From Anaerolineales bacterium (GTDB lineage: Bacteria; Chloroflexota; Anaerolineae; JAAEKA01), in NCBI GenBank assembly GCA_020634615.1, contig JACKBI010000005.1, forward strand, positions 248,001 to 312,000: a stretch of DNA of 64,000 nucleotides, read 5' to 3'. This document shows, piece after piece, positions 32,241 to 41,600 of the stretch. Position 1 is the stretch's first letter. Every line of letters starts with the position of its first letter. The translations under genes and the position numbers were made by a program. Under the pieces are notes generated by a model. That model searched no databases and was not told where the DNA came from. It saw only the letters and a program-made list of their open reading frames with translations.

Positions 32241-35200
32241 TTATTCACCGGCCTGCAAATTAGCCAGATTGGCCTCAAGCCGGCCGCGCGTTGCAGTCAG
32301 TGACTGGTCGCACTCGCTGGCACGTGCGAAGGCGGCGTCAGCTTCAGCCGTCTCGCCGCGCGCCAGATGCGCTGTGCCCAGCGTGAATTGTGCCAGCGGC
32401 GACCGCGGTGTCAATGCCACGGCCCCGTCAGCCAGTTCCAGCGCGTTATCCAGCGCCGCCGCGGCGCCAGCGGCATCGCCCAGTTGCGCCAGCGCCAGGC
32501 TGCGCCGCACTTGCAACAGGACGTTGGTCAGCGCCACGTTTTCGGCCGGCAGCCCACCCATGTACTGGGGCACCAAGGGGAGCGCAGCGTCATATGCTGC
32601 TAGCGCGTCGGCTGCCTCGCCGGCGCGCAGCGCTACATCGCCCAGCCCGGCCTGCGCATCGACGTTGGCTGGAAAGGCGGCCAGCGCCTGGTCAAACTCG
32701 CCTCCCGCCGCGAAGAGCCGTTCCTGCAGGTATTCGATCTGGCCCAGCGCAAAGTGAACCAGCGAAGTTACCAGCCCTGGTGGTGCGCTGCCAGCTTCGA
32801 GTATCTGCTGGTACGTCTGCGCTGCGTCGTCCAGGCGTCCGCTGCGGAACAGGTAATCGGCCACGGCCAGGTGGGCAAACACGTCATCTTCCGGGGCCTG
32901 ACCCAGTTCGGTGTACAAGGCCTCAGCGTCGGCGACACGGCCCTGGGCTTCGTAGAACGCCGCCAGCGAACCGCGATACGCGGGCGAGAGCGCGGCCGCG
33001 GCAGCCATCGACTGGACGGCTGTGCTGACGCTGCATTGACGGTAGGCTGCGCCGGCCAGCCCGGCCAGGGCTTCGGCGTTCTCCGGGTCGCCTTCCAGCG
33101 CCGCGCGGAAGGCCGCCTCTGCTTCGGCCAGCCGCCCTTGGCTGGCATACAGCCCGCCCAGCCGTACCCGCCAGCGCGGTTGGCTGCTGTCCAGCGCAAC
33201 GGCCCGCTCGTACTGCGCGATGGCCTTGTCGATTTCGCCCTGCTGCTGGTAGACGCTGGCCAACTGCCCGCGGGTGAGCGCGCTGTCTGCCACAGCCAGC
33301 GACTGCTCGAAAGCATTGGCCGCTTCGGCCAGTTGACCCTGCTGGGCGTACGCGCCGCCCAGACCTTGCCAGGCCAGCCCATCGCCCGGATCGACCGCCA
33401 GCGCGGCCTGGTACTGATCGACCGCCGCGTCCATCTGGCCAAGCTGCATGCGGATCATGCCCAGCACCGTGCGCGTGCTGGCATCGTCTGCCAGCGCCAG
33501 CGCCGCCTCGTAGGCGTTGGCTGCGTCTTCCCATTGCTGCAAGCCAAAATAGATATCGCCCAGCAGCGACTGGTTGGCCGCGGACTGCGGTTCCAGGCTG
33601 ACCAGCGACTGAGCGGCGGGAAGCGCGTCCTCGTTTTCTCCCAGGTGGAAAAGCGACAGGGCCAGCAAGCGCTGAGCCTCGACCATCTCCGGCTCAAACT
33701 CGACCGCCTTGCGCGCTGCCTCGACGGCACCGGCCAGGTCGTCCTGTTGATTGCGCAGGCTGCCCAAGACATACCAGGCATCGGCGTCGGTGGGATCCAG
33801 CGCCAGCGCGTCCTCATAGGCCGCAGCCGCGTTGGCGTAGTCATCCTGCTGGAAGTACAGCCCTCCCAGCAACAGGTGTGGCGCCGGATCGCAAGTTGAC
33901 AGCCTGGCCGCTTGTTCCTGGGAGGCAATTGCACCGGCCAGATCGCCCTGCTCCGCCTGAATCAAGCCGGTCAGCAGCACTGGATTGGGATCTTGCGGCG
34001 TCAGACCGGCGGCCTGCCGGTATTCGGCGATGGCCTGGTCGGAATCGCCCTGCCAGTAGGATGCGTTGCCCAGACCGAGATGTGGCGCTCCCGCAGCCGG
34101 ATTGAGAGAAGCTGCCGCCCGGTAGGCCGCTACGGCCTCCTGATACTGGCCAGCGCCGACGTAGGCGTCACCCAGAGCCAGTTGCGACTCGTAGGCGTCT
34201 GCCGGTTGGGACGCGAGGAAGGCCTGGTGCAGCGCAATAGCCTGCTGGCTGGCCTGCGCTGCCGCGGGCTCGTCGCCCAGCGCGCGGTAGGTCGATGCCA
34301 ACAGTTGGTAGGTCAGGGGATCCTGGTCGTCGTGACTCAGCGCGTTCTGCAGGGACGCCAGCGCGTCTTCATAGCGGCCGGCTTGCTGGTAAAGGCTGCC
34401 CAGCAGGCGGTGGGCCAGCGCGCTGTCGGGTTGCAGCCGCACGGCAGCTTCCGCCTCTCCAATGGCCCGTTCTAACGAATCGGCCACGCTGCAGGCGCCG
34501 GCCGAGTAGATGGCAAGGTTGTAATGTGCCGCAAACAAGTCGGGATCGAGCTCGACCGCCTTTTCGAGGTCGGTCGCGGCCTGGTCGGTTCGGCCCAGCG
34601 CGTGCTCGACCATGGCACGCTGGAAAAGCACGCGCGCCACGCCCGCCGCGTCGCTGCCGCTGTCTGCAGCATGGGCCAGCGCTTTGTCGAAAAGGACCAG
34701 CGCGTCCTCGTTCTTGCCGTCAACGTACAGTCCCGTTGCCAGGATGGCCGATACCATGTAGGTCATCTGCTCCGGGCCATGCGCAGCGAACAAATCCAGG
34801 TCAGTGGTAGCCAGCGGGACACGGGTGAGATAGGTAACATCGCCGACGCGTGCCAAACTGGCTCCGTCGGCGGCTTCGGCTGCCGCCGGTCTCACGGCAT
34901 TGAGCACAAGCTGTGACGCCGTTGCCGGCTGCTCGATCCGCGGCTGGCGCAGCAGTTCGACGTGCGGCGTGACGCCGAAATCATCATAGGCGCCCCAGAT
35001 GACCATGCCGGCTTTGCGTTTGCGTCCGGCGGCTTGAGCAGCTTCGGCATCGCTGTAGGTTTCCAGACTGCGCTCGATGGTGACGGCATCGCCCACATCA
35101 CGCAGTTCCGCCACCAACGCCTCGCCGATCCGCCCGGCGAAATCGCCCTTGCGGGTCGCGTTGGAGCCGTCGAAATCGGCGATCAGCACCAGAAATCCCT

Positions 35201-35693
35201 GGGGCGGACGCAGCCAGGCATAGGCCGTGATCCCACCCCAGACCAATCCAACCAGAAGGATGACAGCCAGGAAGAGAGCTGCCCGCTTGCGCCGGCGTGG
35301 CTGGGAGGAGCGCACTGCCACGCCGCCCACCAGGATCGCGCCACTCACCAATAGAATGACAATGACGTAGGGAAGGAATTTGCCCAACACGGCTGCGGGT
35401 CGGGAGACCAGGTCGAAGGCGTCGGTCAACAGTTGCAGGCTGGCCAGCAAGATGCCGACGGCACCCATGGCCGCCGCCAATTGGCCGCGGCGCTCGTGGG
35501 GCGTTTCGCCGACGGGTGCGGAGTCCTGGCCGACCAACGGCGCGAAGACGCTGGCCACCTTCAGCAAACCGGTCAGAACTCGGTTGCCGCTTGCGGGTTC
35601 CTGCACGGCCGGCGGCTCGGCCGGCGACTGCTCTGTGTTTGTGATTGCTTCCTGTTCGGGCGCTGCCGGTTCGGCGCTTGCGTTGGGTTCCAT
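32241..35693 (-). CDS. Giant TPR-repeat membrane protein (1150 aa)
   Basis: I choose ATG 35693 (GGAG upstream). Residues 1-65 are acidic and Pro/Ala/Glu-rich. Three hydrophobic helices lie at about 75-160 (PYVIVILLVSGAILVGGVAV; AALFLAVILLVGLVWGGITA). Next comes an alpha/beta domain (165-310; FLVLIADFDGSN, GMVIWGAYDD) like the ligand-receiving region of some adenylate-cyclase-type or TolB-type sensors. Residues 320-1150 contain some 22 TPR units (e.g. DADAWYVLGSLRNQQDDLAGAV; AHYNLAIYSAGAC). The repeats suggest a large protein-interaction scaffold. Orientation and partner are unknown. Confidence 0.85.
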   Translation of the reverse strand: MEPNASAEPAAPEQEAITNTEQSPAEPPAVQEPASGNRVLTGLLKVASVFAPLVGQDSAPVGETPHERRGQLAAAMGAVGILLASLQLLTDAFDLVSRPAAVLGKFLPYVIVILLVSGAILVGGVAVRSSQPRRRKRAALFLAVILLVGLVWGGITAYAWLRPPQGFLVLIADFDGSNATRKGDFAGRIGEALVAELRDVGDAVTIERSLETYSDAEAAQAAGRKRKAGMVIWGAYDDFGVTPHVELLRQPRIEQPATASQLVLNAVRPAAAEAADGASLARVGDVTYLTRVPLATTDLDLFAAHGPEQMTYMVSAILATGLYVDGKNEDALVLFDKALAHAADSGSDAAGVARVLFQRAMVEHALGRTDQAATDLEKAVELDPDLFAAHYNLAIYSAGACSVADSLERAIGEAEAAVRLQPDSALAHRLLGSLYQQAGRYEDALASLQNALSHDDQDPLTYQLLASTYRALGDEPAAAQASQQAIALHQAFLASQPADAYESQLALGDAYVGAGQYQEAVAAYRAAASLNPAAGAPHLGLGNASYWQGDSDQAIAEYRQAAGLTPQDPNPVLLTGLIQAEQGDLAGAIASQEQAARLSTCDPAPHLLLGGLYFQQDDYANAAAAYEDALALDPTDADAWYVLGSLRNQQDDLAGAVEAARKAVEFEPEMVEAQRLLALSLFHLGENEDALPAAQSLVSLEPQSAANQSLLGDIYFGLQQWEDAANAYEAALALADDASTRTVLGMIRMQLGQMDAAVDQYQAALAVDPGDGLAWQGLGGAYAQQGQLAEAANAFEQSLAVADSALTRGQLASVYQQQGEIDKAIAQYERAVALDSSQPRWRVRLGGLYASQGRLAEAEAAFRAALEGDPENAEALAGLAGAAYRQCSVSTAVQSMAAAAALSPAYRGSLAAFYEAQGRVADAEALYTELGQAPEDDVFAHLAVADYLFRSGRLDDAAQTYQQILEAGSAPPGLVTSLVHFALGQIEYLQERLFAAGGEFDQALAAFPANVDAQAGLGDVALRAGEAADALAAYDAALPLVPQYMGGLPAENVALTNVLLQVRRSLALAQLGDAAGAAAALDNALELADGAVALTPRSPLAQFTLGTAHLARGETAEADAAFARASECDQSLTATRGRLEANLANLQAGE

Positions 35694-35978
35694 AGGGAAG
35701 CCATCTCCGTGACAAGATTGTGCGAACAGCAATTCCGCAATGAAGGCGCGAAGTCTGGTTGGCGTCGCAGATCGGTTCAAACGGTAGTACGCATTATACA
35801 CGATTCTGGCTTGGGACGCGTCTAGAAATAACTTCCGTGTTGGCTCGGTCAGGAGACCAGCCAAAGCGGCAACTAATTGATAGACGCGTCCTTTATGGGT
35901 ACGGCTTGAGGATTCCTGCCATGGCTAGCCGCTGTAATGGCTGAATGGCGGTCCCCCATTTCCCGGAGGATGCAACAA
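35694..35978. other. Gap upstream of the TPR gene
   Basis: About 285 bases between the TPR gene start and the terminator of the next minus-strand gene. It must hold the TPR promoter. I see no gene and no clear box. Confidence 0.4.
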
Positions 35979-36017
35979 AATGCCCGGCCAGATCATCGAA
36001 CGACCGGGCCGGGCATT
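35979..36017 (-). terminator. Rho-independent terminator of the 36042-36554 gene
   Basis: AATGCCCGGCC (35979-35989) pairs perfectly with GGCCGGGCATT (36007-36017). On the minus strand the stem is followed by TTTTG, fitting an intrinsic terminator. Confidence 0.8.
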
Positions 36018-36041
36018 GTAGGGGGCTTAGCGGCTATCTTG

Positions 36042-36554
36042 CTATGGTTTGTCGCGCCAGCCCAGCATTACTACCGTCCCCATCAGCGCCAGACCTGCCA
36101 GACTCAGTGGCGCCAGCGGCGGTGGCGCGCTCCCACCCTCAGGGCGGAAGCCGTTGGCTCCAAACCCAGGCGGTGGTCCATCGTTGTCAGTGTCGCCGCC
36201 CTGCAGGCGGAGCGACACGTCTGCAACTGCACCACTGGCGCTGGTTGTCAGCGCGGGACGCTGGGCACGCTCGCCCTCTTCACCGCCCTCGTTGTGTTCG
36301 ATAACGCCAATGATCCCGGTCACACTCAAGAGCAGGAAAAGTACGGCCACGACCCGCCGGAACTTCGGGCTGGCGACCAGACCGATCACGGCGAGGATCA
36401 TTCCGATCAGGCTGGCAGCTACTGCTACCAACTGGATGCCGTCGGTGTGGTTGGTGATCAGCAACTCCGCCAGTAACACGGCGAATCCACCGAAAAGAAA
36501 GAGCATTATGAGAGTCCAGAAACGACGTTGAACAAACGATTGAATCGACTGCAT
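36042..36554 (-). CDS. Small membrane protein with C-terminal hydrophobic tail, co-regulated with the ApbE operon
   Basis: 170 residues from ATG 36554, with GGAGG upstream. Three helices lie in the first 90 residues (LIMLFLFGGFAVLLAELLI; LVAVAASLIGMILAVIGLVA; VVAVLFLLLSVTGIIGVIE). Then comes an extracytoplasmic Gly/Pro-rich segment of about 50 residues, a PPPLAPLSLAGLALMGTVVM helix and a short basic end. I do not recognise the family. Its promoter carries the same direct repeat, at the same distance from the -10, as the promoter of the 41544 operon, so it is probably in the regulon of the OmpR-type regulator at 38335-39066. Confidence 0.7.
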   Translation of the reverse strand: MQSIQSFVQRRFWTLIMLFLFGGFAVLLAELLITNHTDGIQLVAVAASLIGMILAVIGLVASPKFRRVVAVLFLLLSVTGIIGVIEHNEGGEEGERAQRPALTTSASGAVADVSLRLQGGDTDNDGPPPGFGANGFRPEGGSAPPPLAPLSLAGLALMGTVVMLGWRDKP

Positions 36555-36620
36555 ACCAATTAACCTCCGAAGCGTGTTGTGATTTGTGTTGCGGCACAAG
36601 CTTGCCGTCTACAGTTGTGC

Positions 36621-36686
36621 ATGATAGCACCAACCCGCAAGTCGCAGGTTAATCTTGAGTGTCAGACGCGTTAAGCGCGCGTTAAG
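36621..36686 (-). promoter_or_regulatory. OmpR-type direct-repeat promoter of the 36042-36554 gene
   Basis: GCGTTAAG occurs at 36668-36675 and 36679-36686 (11-bp period). The edge facing the gene is exactly 40 bases from TATCAT (minus strand, 36626-36621). A weak ACCTGC stands 17 bases before the -10. The layout is identical to 41601-41666. Confidence 0.7.
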
Positions 36687-36746
36687 ACTTCCCGGTCTCA
36701 ACATGGAATGCCCATGTCGTGAACCTCAAGAAATCAATGGCTGGAT

Positions 36747-38342
36747 TCAGTTCTTGCCGGCTTGCACAGCAACCGGCAGTTCAATGGTGAAAGTTGTGCC
36801 GTGGCCGGGGATGCTGGCCACTTCGATGTGTCCGTCGTTTTGCTCGATCAGGGTGCGCACGATGGACAGTCCCAGCCCCGCACCGCTGCCCAGCGGAGTC
36901 CGGCTCGTCTGCCGGCTGTGGGCTTTGTCCACCCGGTAGAAACGGTCGAAGACACGCGGCAGGTCATCGGGGGGAATTCCCGCCCCGGTGTCGGAGACGG
37001 TAATCCGGCAACTGTCGCCAGCCTGCCGGCCCGCCAATTCGATCGTTCCGCCGGCCGGCGTGAACTTGATGGCGTTATCGACGAGGTTGATCAGCGCTGC
37101 TTCGATCTGATCGGTCCAGATCATGACCGTCGGCAGGTCGGCCGGTGCGTCGACGTGCAGCGTCAAGCCGGCGCTTTCGGCGCGCATTCGCAGGTCGTCG
37201 CCAACCAGTAGCAGCAGTGAGGCAAGAGGCACCAGTTCGCGCGGCGTTTCGTGTTCCGCCGCACCGCTTTCCAGCCGCGACAGGTCAAGCAACGTGGCCG
37301 CCAACCGTCCCAACCGGTCGGCCTCGCTGTCGATCTCGACAAGATAGCGCTTGGCGCGTGCTGTGTCGGTCACGCCGCCGCCCAGCAACGCTTCGCTGCG
37401 CAGCTTGATGTTGGTGACCGGCGTGCGTAGCTCGTGGCTGGCGTTGGCCACGAACTGGCGTTGCTGTTCCATGGTCGTCTGCACCTGTTGCGCCATGGAG
37501 TTGAACGCGCCGGCCAGTTCGCCGATTTCATCGGCCGATTCGACCGGTACCCGTCGGTCGAGATCGCCCCGGGCGATGGCCAGGGAGGCGTTCTCCAGCC
37601 CGCGTATGGGCCGCAACAGGCGCCTGCTCAACAGGACCGCCAGCAAACCGGCTACAACCATCGCCGCCAGCCCGGCCAGCGCGAAGCTGAGCAACGTGCC
37701 GCGCACGCGGTCGAGAGTCACCTGCAACGGTCGTGCAAGCTGAACGACCCCCAGCAGTTTCGTCCCTTGCTGGATCGGTGCGGCGGCGTGCAGGATCCGC
37801 TCTCCGCTGGTCGGGTCGCTGCGGATGTCGTGCCCGCCCAGCCCGGTCAACGCGGCCTGTACCTCAACCTGGACACGCTGATTGCTGATGGCGGTCGGCG
37901 GCCCGACGCTGTCCGCGATGACCCCGCCCTGGGGCGTCAAAATCGTAACCCGGGTGCCGGTGTCGGAGCCATACAGATCGGCGACCTGTTGCAGCCGGCC
38001 ACTCTGTGGAATGACAATCACAGCGTGATTGTCGTCGTCCGAATGCCCGCTCGCCTCGTGCTGCTCTTCGTAGCTGGCAAACTTCTGGAATTCGGCGTTG
38101 AAACCGCTCAGCGGGTCCTCCAGGGCGTTGGCGACCAGGAATGCATCGACTTCCAGGGTGTCGGCGGCAGCGGTGATCTCGGCCTGGTAGACGACTCGCC
38201 CCAGCAATGCCAGCAGCAACAGCAATGCAACCAGAAAGACCGCACCGAAGCTCAGTACGATTCTGGCCTGCAGGCTGCGTTGCCAGGGCCAGCGTGCGCG
38301 GGGCGCCTCCTGCACAGCAGCGGGAACGTGGCCGCTAGTCAT
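36747..38342 (-). CDS. OmpR-partner sensor histidine kinase (HAMP, HisKA)
   Basis: 531 residues. Helix 1 (about 25-47) and helix 2 (about 215-240) bracket an outer sensor domain of some 165 residues with a His/Asp-rich patch (EQHEASGHSDDDNHAV) that could bind metal. HAMP (240-290) is followed by HisKA with NASHELRTPV (His303) and a HATPase domain with NLVDNAIKFT, DTGAGIPPDD and GAGLGLSIV. The gene overlaps the regulator gene upstream by 8 bases. Last gene of the operon starting at 41544. Confidence 0.93.
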   Translation of the reverse strand: MTSGHVPAAVQEAPRARWPWQRSLQARIVLSFGAVFLVALLLLLALLGRVVYQAEITAAADTLEVDAFLVANALEDPLSGFNAEFQKFASYEEQHEASGHSDDDNHAVIVIPQSGRLQQVADLYGSDTGTRVTILTPQGGVIADSVGPPTAISNQRVQVEVQAALTGLGGHDIRSDPTSGERILHAAAPIQQGTKLLGVVQLARPLQVTLDRVRGTLLSFALAGLAAMVVAGLLAVLLSRRLLRPIRGLENASLAIARGDLDRRVPVESADEIGELAGAFNSMAQQVQTTMEQQRQFVANASHELRTPVTNIKLRSEALLGGGVTDTARAKRYLVEIDSEADRLGRLAATLLDLSRLESGAAEHETPRELVPLASLLLLVGDDLRMRAESAGLTLHVDAPADLPTVMIWTDQIEAALINLVDNAIKFTPAGGTIELAGRQAGDSCRITVSDTGAGIPPDDLPRVFDRFYRVDKAHSRQTSRTPLGSGAGLGLSIVRTLIEQNDGHIEVASIPGHGTTFTIELPVAVQAGKN

Positions 38343-39066
38343 TGGGGTTCAGCTCGTCCGGCGACACCAGCCGGTAGCCGGCGCCGCGCACGGTGCGAAT
38401 CAGCAGCGGCTGGCCGGGCGTCTCTTCCAGTTTCTCGCGCAGCCAGCGGATGTGCACATCCAGAGTCCGCGGGTCGCCGATCCAGCTTTCGCCCCAGACC
38501 TGATCCAGCAGATCGCCGCGCTGCACGACCGCGCCGTGCGCGTCCAGCAGCGCGATCAGCAGATCGTATTCGCGCTGTGACAGGGCTACGACTTCGTTGC
38601 GTCGGGACACCTGATGGCGGCGGCGATCGACTTCGAGCGGGCCAATCACGGCAACGTCACTATCAATCCGGGAACCGGGCGCGACGTTGCGCCGGTCGTA
38701 GTCGATCCGGCGCAACGTCGCCCGCACTCTTGCCAGTAGTTCACGGAAGCTGAACGGCTTGACGATGTAATCGTCCGCGCCCAGTTCCAGGCCCAGTACC
38801 CGATCCAGTTCTTCGCCGCGGGCCGTCAACATCAACACCGGGACTGTGCTGTCGCGCCGTAGCTCACGCAGCACCTCCCAGCCCTGAAGTTTTGGCATCA
38901 TCACGTCGAGCAGGATCAGGTCGAAGGGCATTGTCTGCGCTTTGCGCAGCGCTTCTGCACCGTCAAACGCTGTCTCGACCGCGAAGCCCTCGCGGGTAAA
39001 CTGATCCAGCAGCACATCAACGATCATCTCATCGTCGTCGGCCACCAGGAGTCGGGGCATGCTCAT
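38335..39066 (-). CDS. OmpR/PhoB-family response regulator
   Basis: 243 residues. The receiver domain has the acidic DDD triplet at 10-12, Asp54 in LILLDVMMP, the switch Thr in MLTARGEE and Lys in YIVKPFS. The winged helix (about 145-238) reads LSQREYDLLIALLDAHG and TLDVHIRWLREKLE. Such regulators bind tandem direct repeats with an 11-bp period. Exactly such repeats (GCGTTAAG twice) stand before its own operon (41648-41666) and before the 36042-36554 gene. It is 21 bases downstream of the ferric-reductase-like gene. Confidence 0.95.
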   Translation of the reverse strand: MSMPRLLVADDDEMIVDVLLDQFTREGFAVETAFDGAEALRKAQTMPFDLILLDVMMPKLQGWEVLRELRRDSTVPVLMLTARGEELDRVLGLELGADDYIVKPFSFRELLARVRATLRRIDYDRRNVAPGSRIDSDVAVIGPLEVDRRRHQVSRRNEVVALSQREYDLLIALLDAHGAVVQRGDLLDQVWGESWIGDPRTLDVHIRWLREKLEETPGQPLLIRTVRGAGYRLVSPDELNPND

Positions 39067-39087
39067 GGCTGCATTGTAGCCACAATC

Positions 39088-39834
39088 TCAGCGTCCCGCA
39101 ATCACCGGACTGCGCTGCTTCTGGTCGCGTGCGAAAACCCGGTAGAGCGTCAGAAACAGCACCGAACCCGCTGTGGCTGTATAGAGTGCGATCAACCATG
39201 GCTGGCCCGACTCGCTGCCGATGAAAACTGAATGAATAAGGACAATCCAGAACCCAACAAAACTGACATAATGCAGCGTCCGCCAGCGCTTCTGCCCGAT
39301 GCGTTTGCGCACGTAGAAGCTGGCCAGCAGCAACACCGAAAGCCACAGACCGATCTGGCCGGCGGCCACCATCAGCGGTTTGTAGGTTCCGGCAAAGGGC
39401 ACCAGGACGGCGGTCAGCGGAAAACTCAAGTAGTGGTCGCCCATCAGAATCAGCCCGTGGAACAGCGCGAAGCCGATGGCCAAACTGCTGAGGAACTGAT
39501 GCGCGTCCAGCAGAACCGGCGGTCTGAGGCGACCCTTGCCGATCCGGGAGCTAAGCAGCAGGCCCCAGGCCACTGAGCCCCACAGCAAGAGGTAGGCTAC
39601 GACGCCCGCCGCGCGGCTGAGATACCAAAATGATTTCGTGTCGCCACCCAGGCCGGTCAAGCCGAAGCCGATGGCCAGCCCAGCCAGCGCCAGGCCCATA
39701 CCGATCAGCGCGCCGTAGATGGAACCCCACCAGACATGCGCGCTGTCCAGGTCAACTGCGGCATGGGTCGCCGCTGATCTTTGTGTGAGAGGCGCGCTTC
39801 GTTCGGAACGGTCGCCCCGAGGGTGTGTCGTCAT
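39088..39834 (-). CDS. Ferric-reductase-like / MsrQ(YedZ)-like haem membrane protein
   Basis: 248 residues from ATG 39834, which overlaps the apbE stop (ATGA). Six hydrophobic helices with paired His residues (LLDAHQFLSSLAIGFALFHG; RTLHYVSFVGFWIVLIHS) fit the b-type-haem ferric reductase transmembrane domain. No NAD or flavin domain follows, so it passes electrons across the membrane to or from another protein. Coupling to ApbE suggests that the partner is a covalently flavinylated extracytoplasmic protein. None with a clear FMN-binding motif is seen in this window. Confidence 0.85.
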   Translation of the reverse strand: MTTHPRGDRSERSAPLTQRSAATHAAVDLDSAHVWWGSIYGALIGMGLALAGLAIGFGLTGLGGDTKSFWYLSRAAGVVAYLLLWGSVAWGLLLSSRIGKGRLRPPVLLDAHQFLSSLAIGFALFHGLILMGDHYLSFPLTAVLVPFAGTYKPLMVAAGQIGLWLSVLLLASFYVRKRIGQKRWRTLHYVSFVGFWIVLIHSVFIGSESGQPWLIALYTATAGSVLFLTLYRVFARDQKQRSPVIAGR

Positions 39835-40757
39835 GCGATCTCCAACATTGTATAGATTGGCAGCGTGCCGACGCTGTGTTCCCGGCCGCGCCGGTCGATC
39901 AGCAAGCCGCGTAGGTCTCGTCGTTTCAGCCAACTGGCTCCTGCCTGTGTGCCCAGCATGAGCACCGTTTTGGCGGACACCTCGGCTTCTTCGGCTGTGT
40001 CGGCCAGCACGGTGACCGTATGCAGGTCGCTGTCACTGGGCTGGCCGGTGCGCGGGTCGATCAGGTGGTGCATGGTCTGGCCGTTGCGCTGCCAGCGCCG
40101 TCGCCCGATGCTGCTGGTAGCGACTGCGCCGCCGTTCAGTGCCAGTACGGCGCAGTCGCGTGTTTCGTCGAATGGATCCTGCACTGCCACCGGCCACGGC
40201 TCGCCGCCGGGCATACCGACCGCGCGGATGTCGCCGCCGGCATCCACCAGCACCGGTCCGTGTGTTGCCAGGCTGACCGCGACGCGATCCACCGTCCAAC
40301 CCTTGGCAATGCCGCCGAGATCGATCCCGACTCCGGCCGGCAGCTCTACCTGTCCGACCGAGTCGTAGAAGCGGATCTGATGCCAGCCACAGGACGGCTT
40401 TGCAGACGGCCCCAGTGTGTCGCTACTGCTGTCGAGCAGCTCGAAGCTGCGGTCGTAACCGGCCGCTCGCAGCAGATCGAGCACCGTCGGGTCGAACAGG
40501 CCGAGAGTCTGACGGGCCGCCTCGACCGCCCGGTTGAGCGCGGTCCATAACAGCGGCGAGACGGTCTGCGGCCCCAGGCCGGCGGCGGCGTTGAGTCTGC
40601 TGAGCCCGGAGTCCGGTCTGAAGCGGCTCAGCTCGGCTTCGGCTTCTTCAAACCGCTGCATCGCGTGCTGCATTAGCCTGTCGACCTGTCTGGATGGGTT
40701 CCAGAGCCAGATGCCGACGTCGGTGTTCATTGCCCGGAAGTGAAACTCATGCAACAT
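39831..40757 (-). CDS. apbE: FAD:protein FMN transferase
   Basis: ApbE attaches FMN from FAD to Thr of exported redox proteins. 308 residues. The family elements FRAMNTDVGIW, SRFRPDSGLSRLN, GIDLGGIAKGWTVD, LVDAGGDIRAVG, VATSSIGRRRW, HHLIDPRTGQPS and a late TAEEAEVSAKTVLMLG are all visible, including the metal- and FAD-binding Gly/Asp positions. It has no signal peptide or lipobox, unlike many ApbE proteins, so it may act in the cytoplasm or be exported another way. It is translationally coupled to the ferric-reductase-like gene. Confidence 0.95.
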   Translation of the reverse strand: MLHEFHFRAMNTDVGIWLWNPSRQVDRLMQHAMQRFEEAEAELSRFRPDSGLSRLNAAAGLGPQTVSPLLWTALNRAVEAARQTLGLFDPTVLDLLRAAGYDRSFELLDSSSDTLGPSAKPSCGWHQIRFYDSVGQVELPAGVGIDLGGIAKGWTVDRVAVSLATHGPVLVDAGGDIRAVGMPGGEPWPVAVQDPFDETRDCAVLALNGGAVATSSIGRRRWQRNGQTMHHLIDPRTGQPSDSDLHTVTVLADTAEEAEVSAKTVLMLGTQAGASWLKRRDLRGLLIDRRGREHSVGTLPIYTMLEIA

Positions 40758-40769
40758 GATTGAAACCGT

Positions 40770-41105
40770 TCAGGAACCGCGGGTGCGCGTGATCGGTCGG
40801 CGAAAGGCTGGCCGCTGCGGCAGCGTGGGTACGCTGTTGAGCGATGAAGTCGAAGACCGGAAGGAACTGGTAGCCGGGGGATCCTGCCGGATCAGCAGTT
40901 CGCCCGACGGTTGACGTTCCACCACCAGCACCTGTGCTGCGGGTTGCTGTGCAACTGCCTGCTGGGCGGCATCGGCCTGGCCGAGCAAGGTGGTGCCGCC
41001 CACCACAGTTGCCAGACTGAGCGCCAGCAGTCCGCTTTTCCAGACCGCGCTGTTAGTTTTTGATTTGCGCCGGGGTGCAGGCTTCTGCATGGCGGTATTA
41101 GTCAT
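40770..41105 (-). CDS. Small membrane-anchored hypothetical protein
   Basis: 111 residues. A basic N-terminus (KPAPRRKSK) and one hydrophobic helix (WKSGLLALSLATVVGGTTLL) act as anchor or signal. The outer part is Gln/Ala-rich, then QVLVVERQPSGELLIRQD, and ends in a basic Pro/Arg tail (RPAFRRPITRTRGS). Its start overlaps the preceding stop by eight bases. Family unknown. As the gene directly before apbE it is a candidate redox-partner or assembly protein, although I see no typical flavinylation motif (S/T-G-A-T/S). Confidence 0.65.
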   Translation of the reverse strand: MTNTAMQKPAPRRKSKTNSAVWKSGLLALSLATVVGGTTLLGQADAAQQAVAQQPAAQVLVVERQPSGELLIRQDPPATSSFRSSTSSLNSVPTLPQRPAFRRPITRTRGS

Positions 41106-41544
41106 TGTTAACTACTCCGTTATCACCGAACGTCAGCGTGTGTTCGCCACGTTCGTGCTCACCGCGTAGACCAAAAGCCGGTTGGGTCTGGGCACTCTGC
41201 AGCATCTCGATCTGGCCGTAGGCCTGCTGCAGCGCAGTGTATGCATCTCGCAGTTGCGCGTCGTAGGCGGCAATGACTGCGTCCTTGTTTGCCAGATCAG
41301 CGTTGGCCTGGTCGAGCGCTGCTTGTGCTTGCTGCAGCGCGATGTTGGTCCGCTCAAGCGAGTTGTCGGCGGGTTGCGGGGTCGCGACGTCCGCCGGCTG
41401 GATGGCGCCCGTATTGCCTGCGGCGTCTGCAGGAGTTGCTGCAAAGCGGTTGGCTATGAACAGGCCACCAACTGCGGTAGCAAGCAGGAAGACGGTCAGA
41501 AGCGCAGAAACTATGACTGCCTTGCGATGTACTTGTGTTTGCAC
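41098..41544 (-). CDS. Membrane-anchored coiled-coil protein, first gene of the ApbE/two-component operon
   Basis: 148 residues from GTG 41544, chosen because AAGGAG stands 8 bases upstream. One N-terminal helix (VIVSALLTVFLLATAVGGLFIA) anchors it. Residues about 60-115 form a coiled coil (LERTNIALQQAQAALDQANADLANKDAVIAAYDAQL in outline), and the C-terminus is polar (GEHERGEHTLTFGD). Family unknown. A direct-repeat OmpR-type site lies about 104 bases upstream. Confidence 0.65.
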   Translation of the reverse strand: MQTQVHRKAVIVSALLTVFLLATAVGGLFIANRFAATPADAAGNTGAIQPADVATPQPADNSLERTNIALQQAQAALDQANADLANKDAVIAAYDAQLRDAYTALQQAYGQIEMLQSAQTQPAFGLRGEHERGEHTLTFGDNGVVNND

Positions 41545-41600
41545 GGTTAGTTCTCCTTCAGATCTGCTCAAGAATCGACCTGTATTGGTTGTATGGCCCC

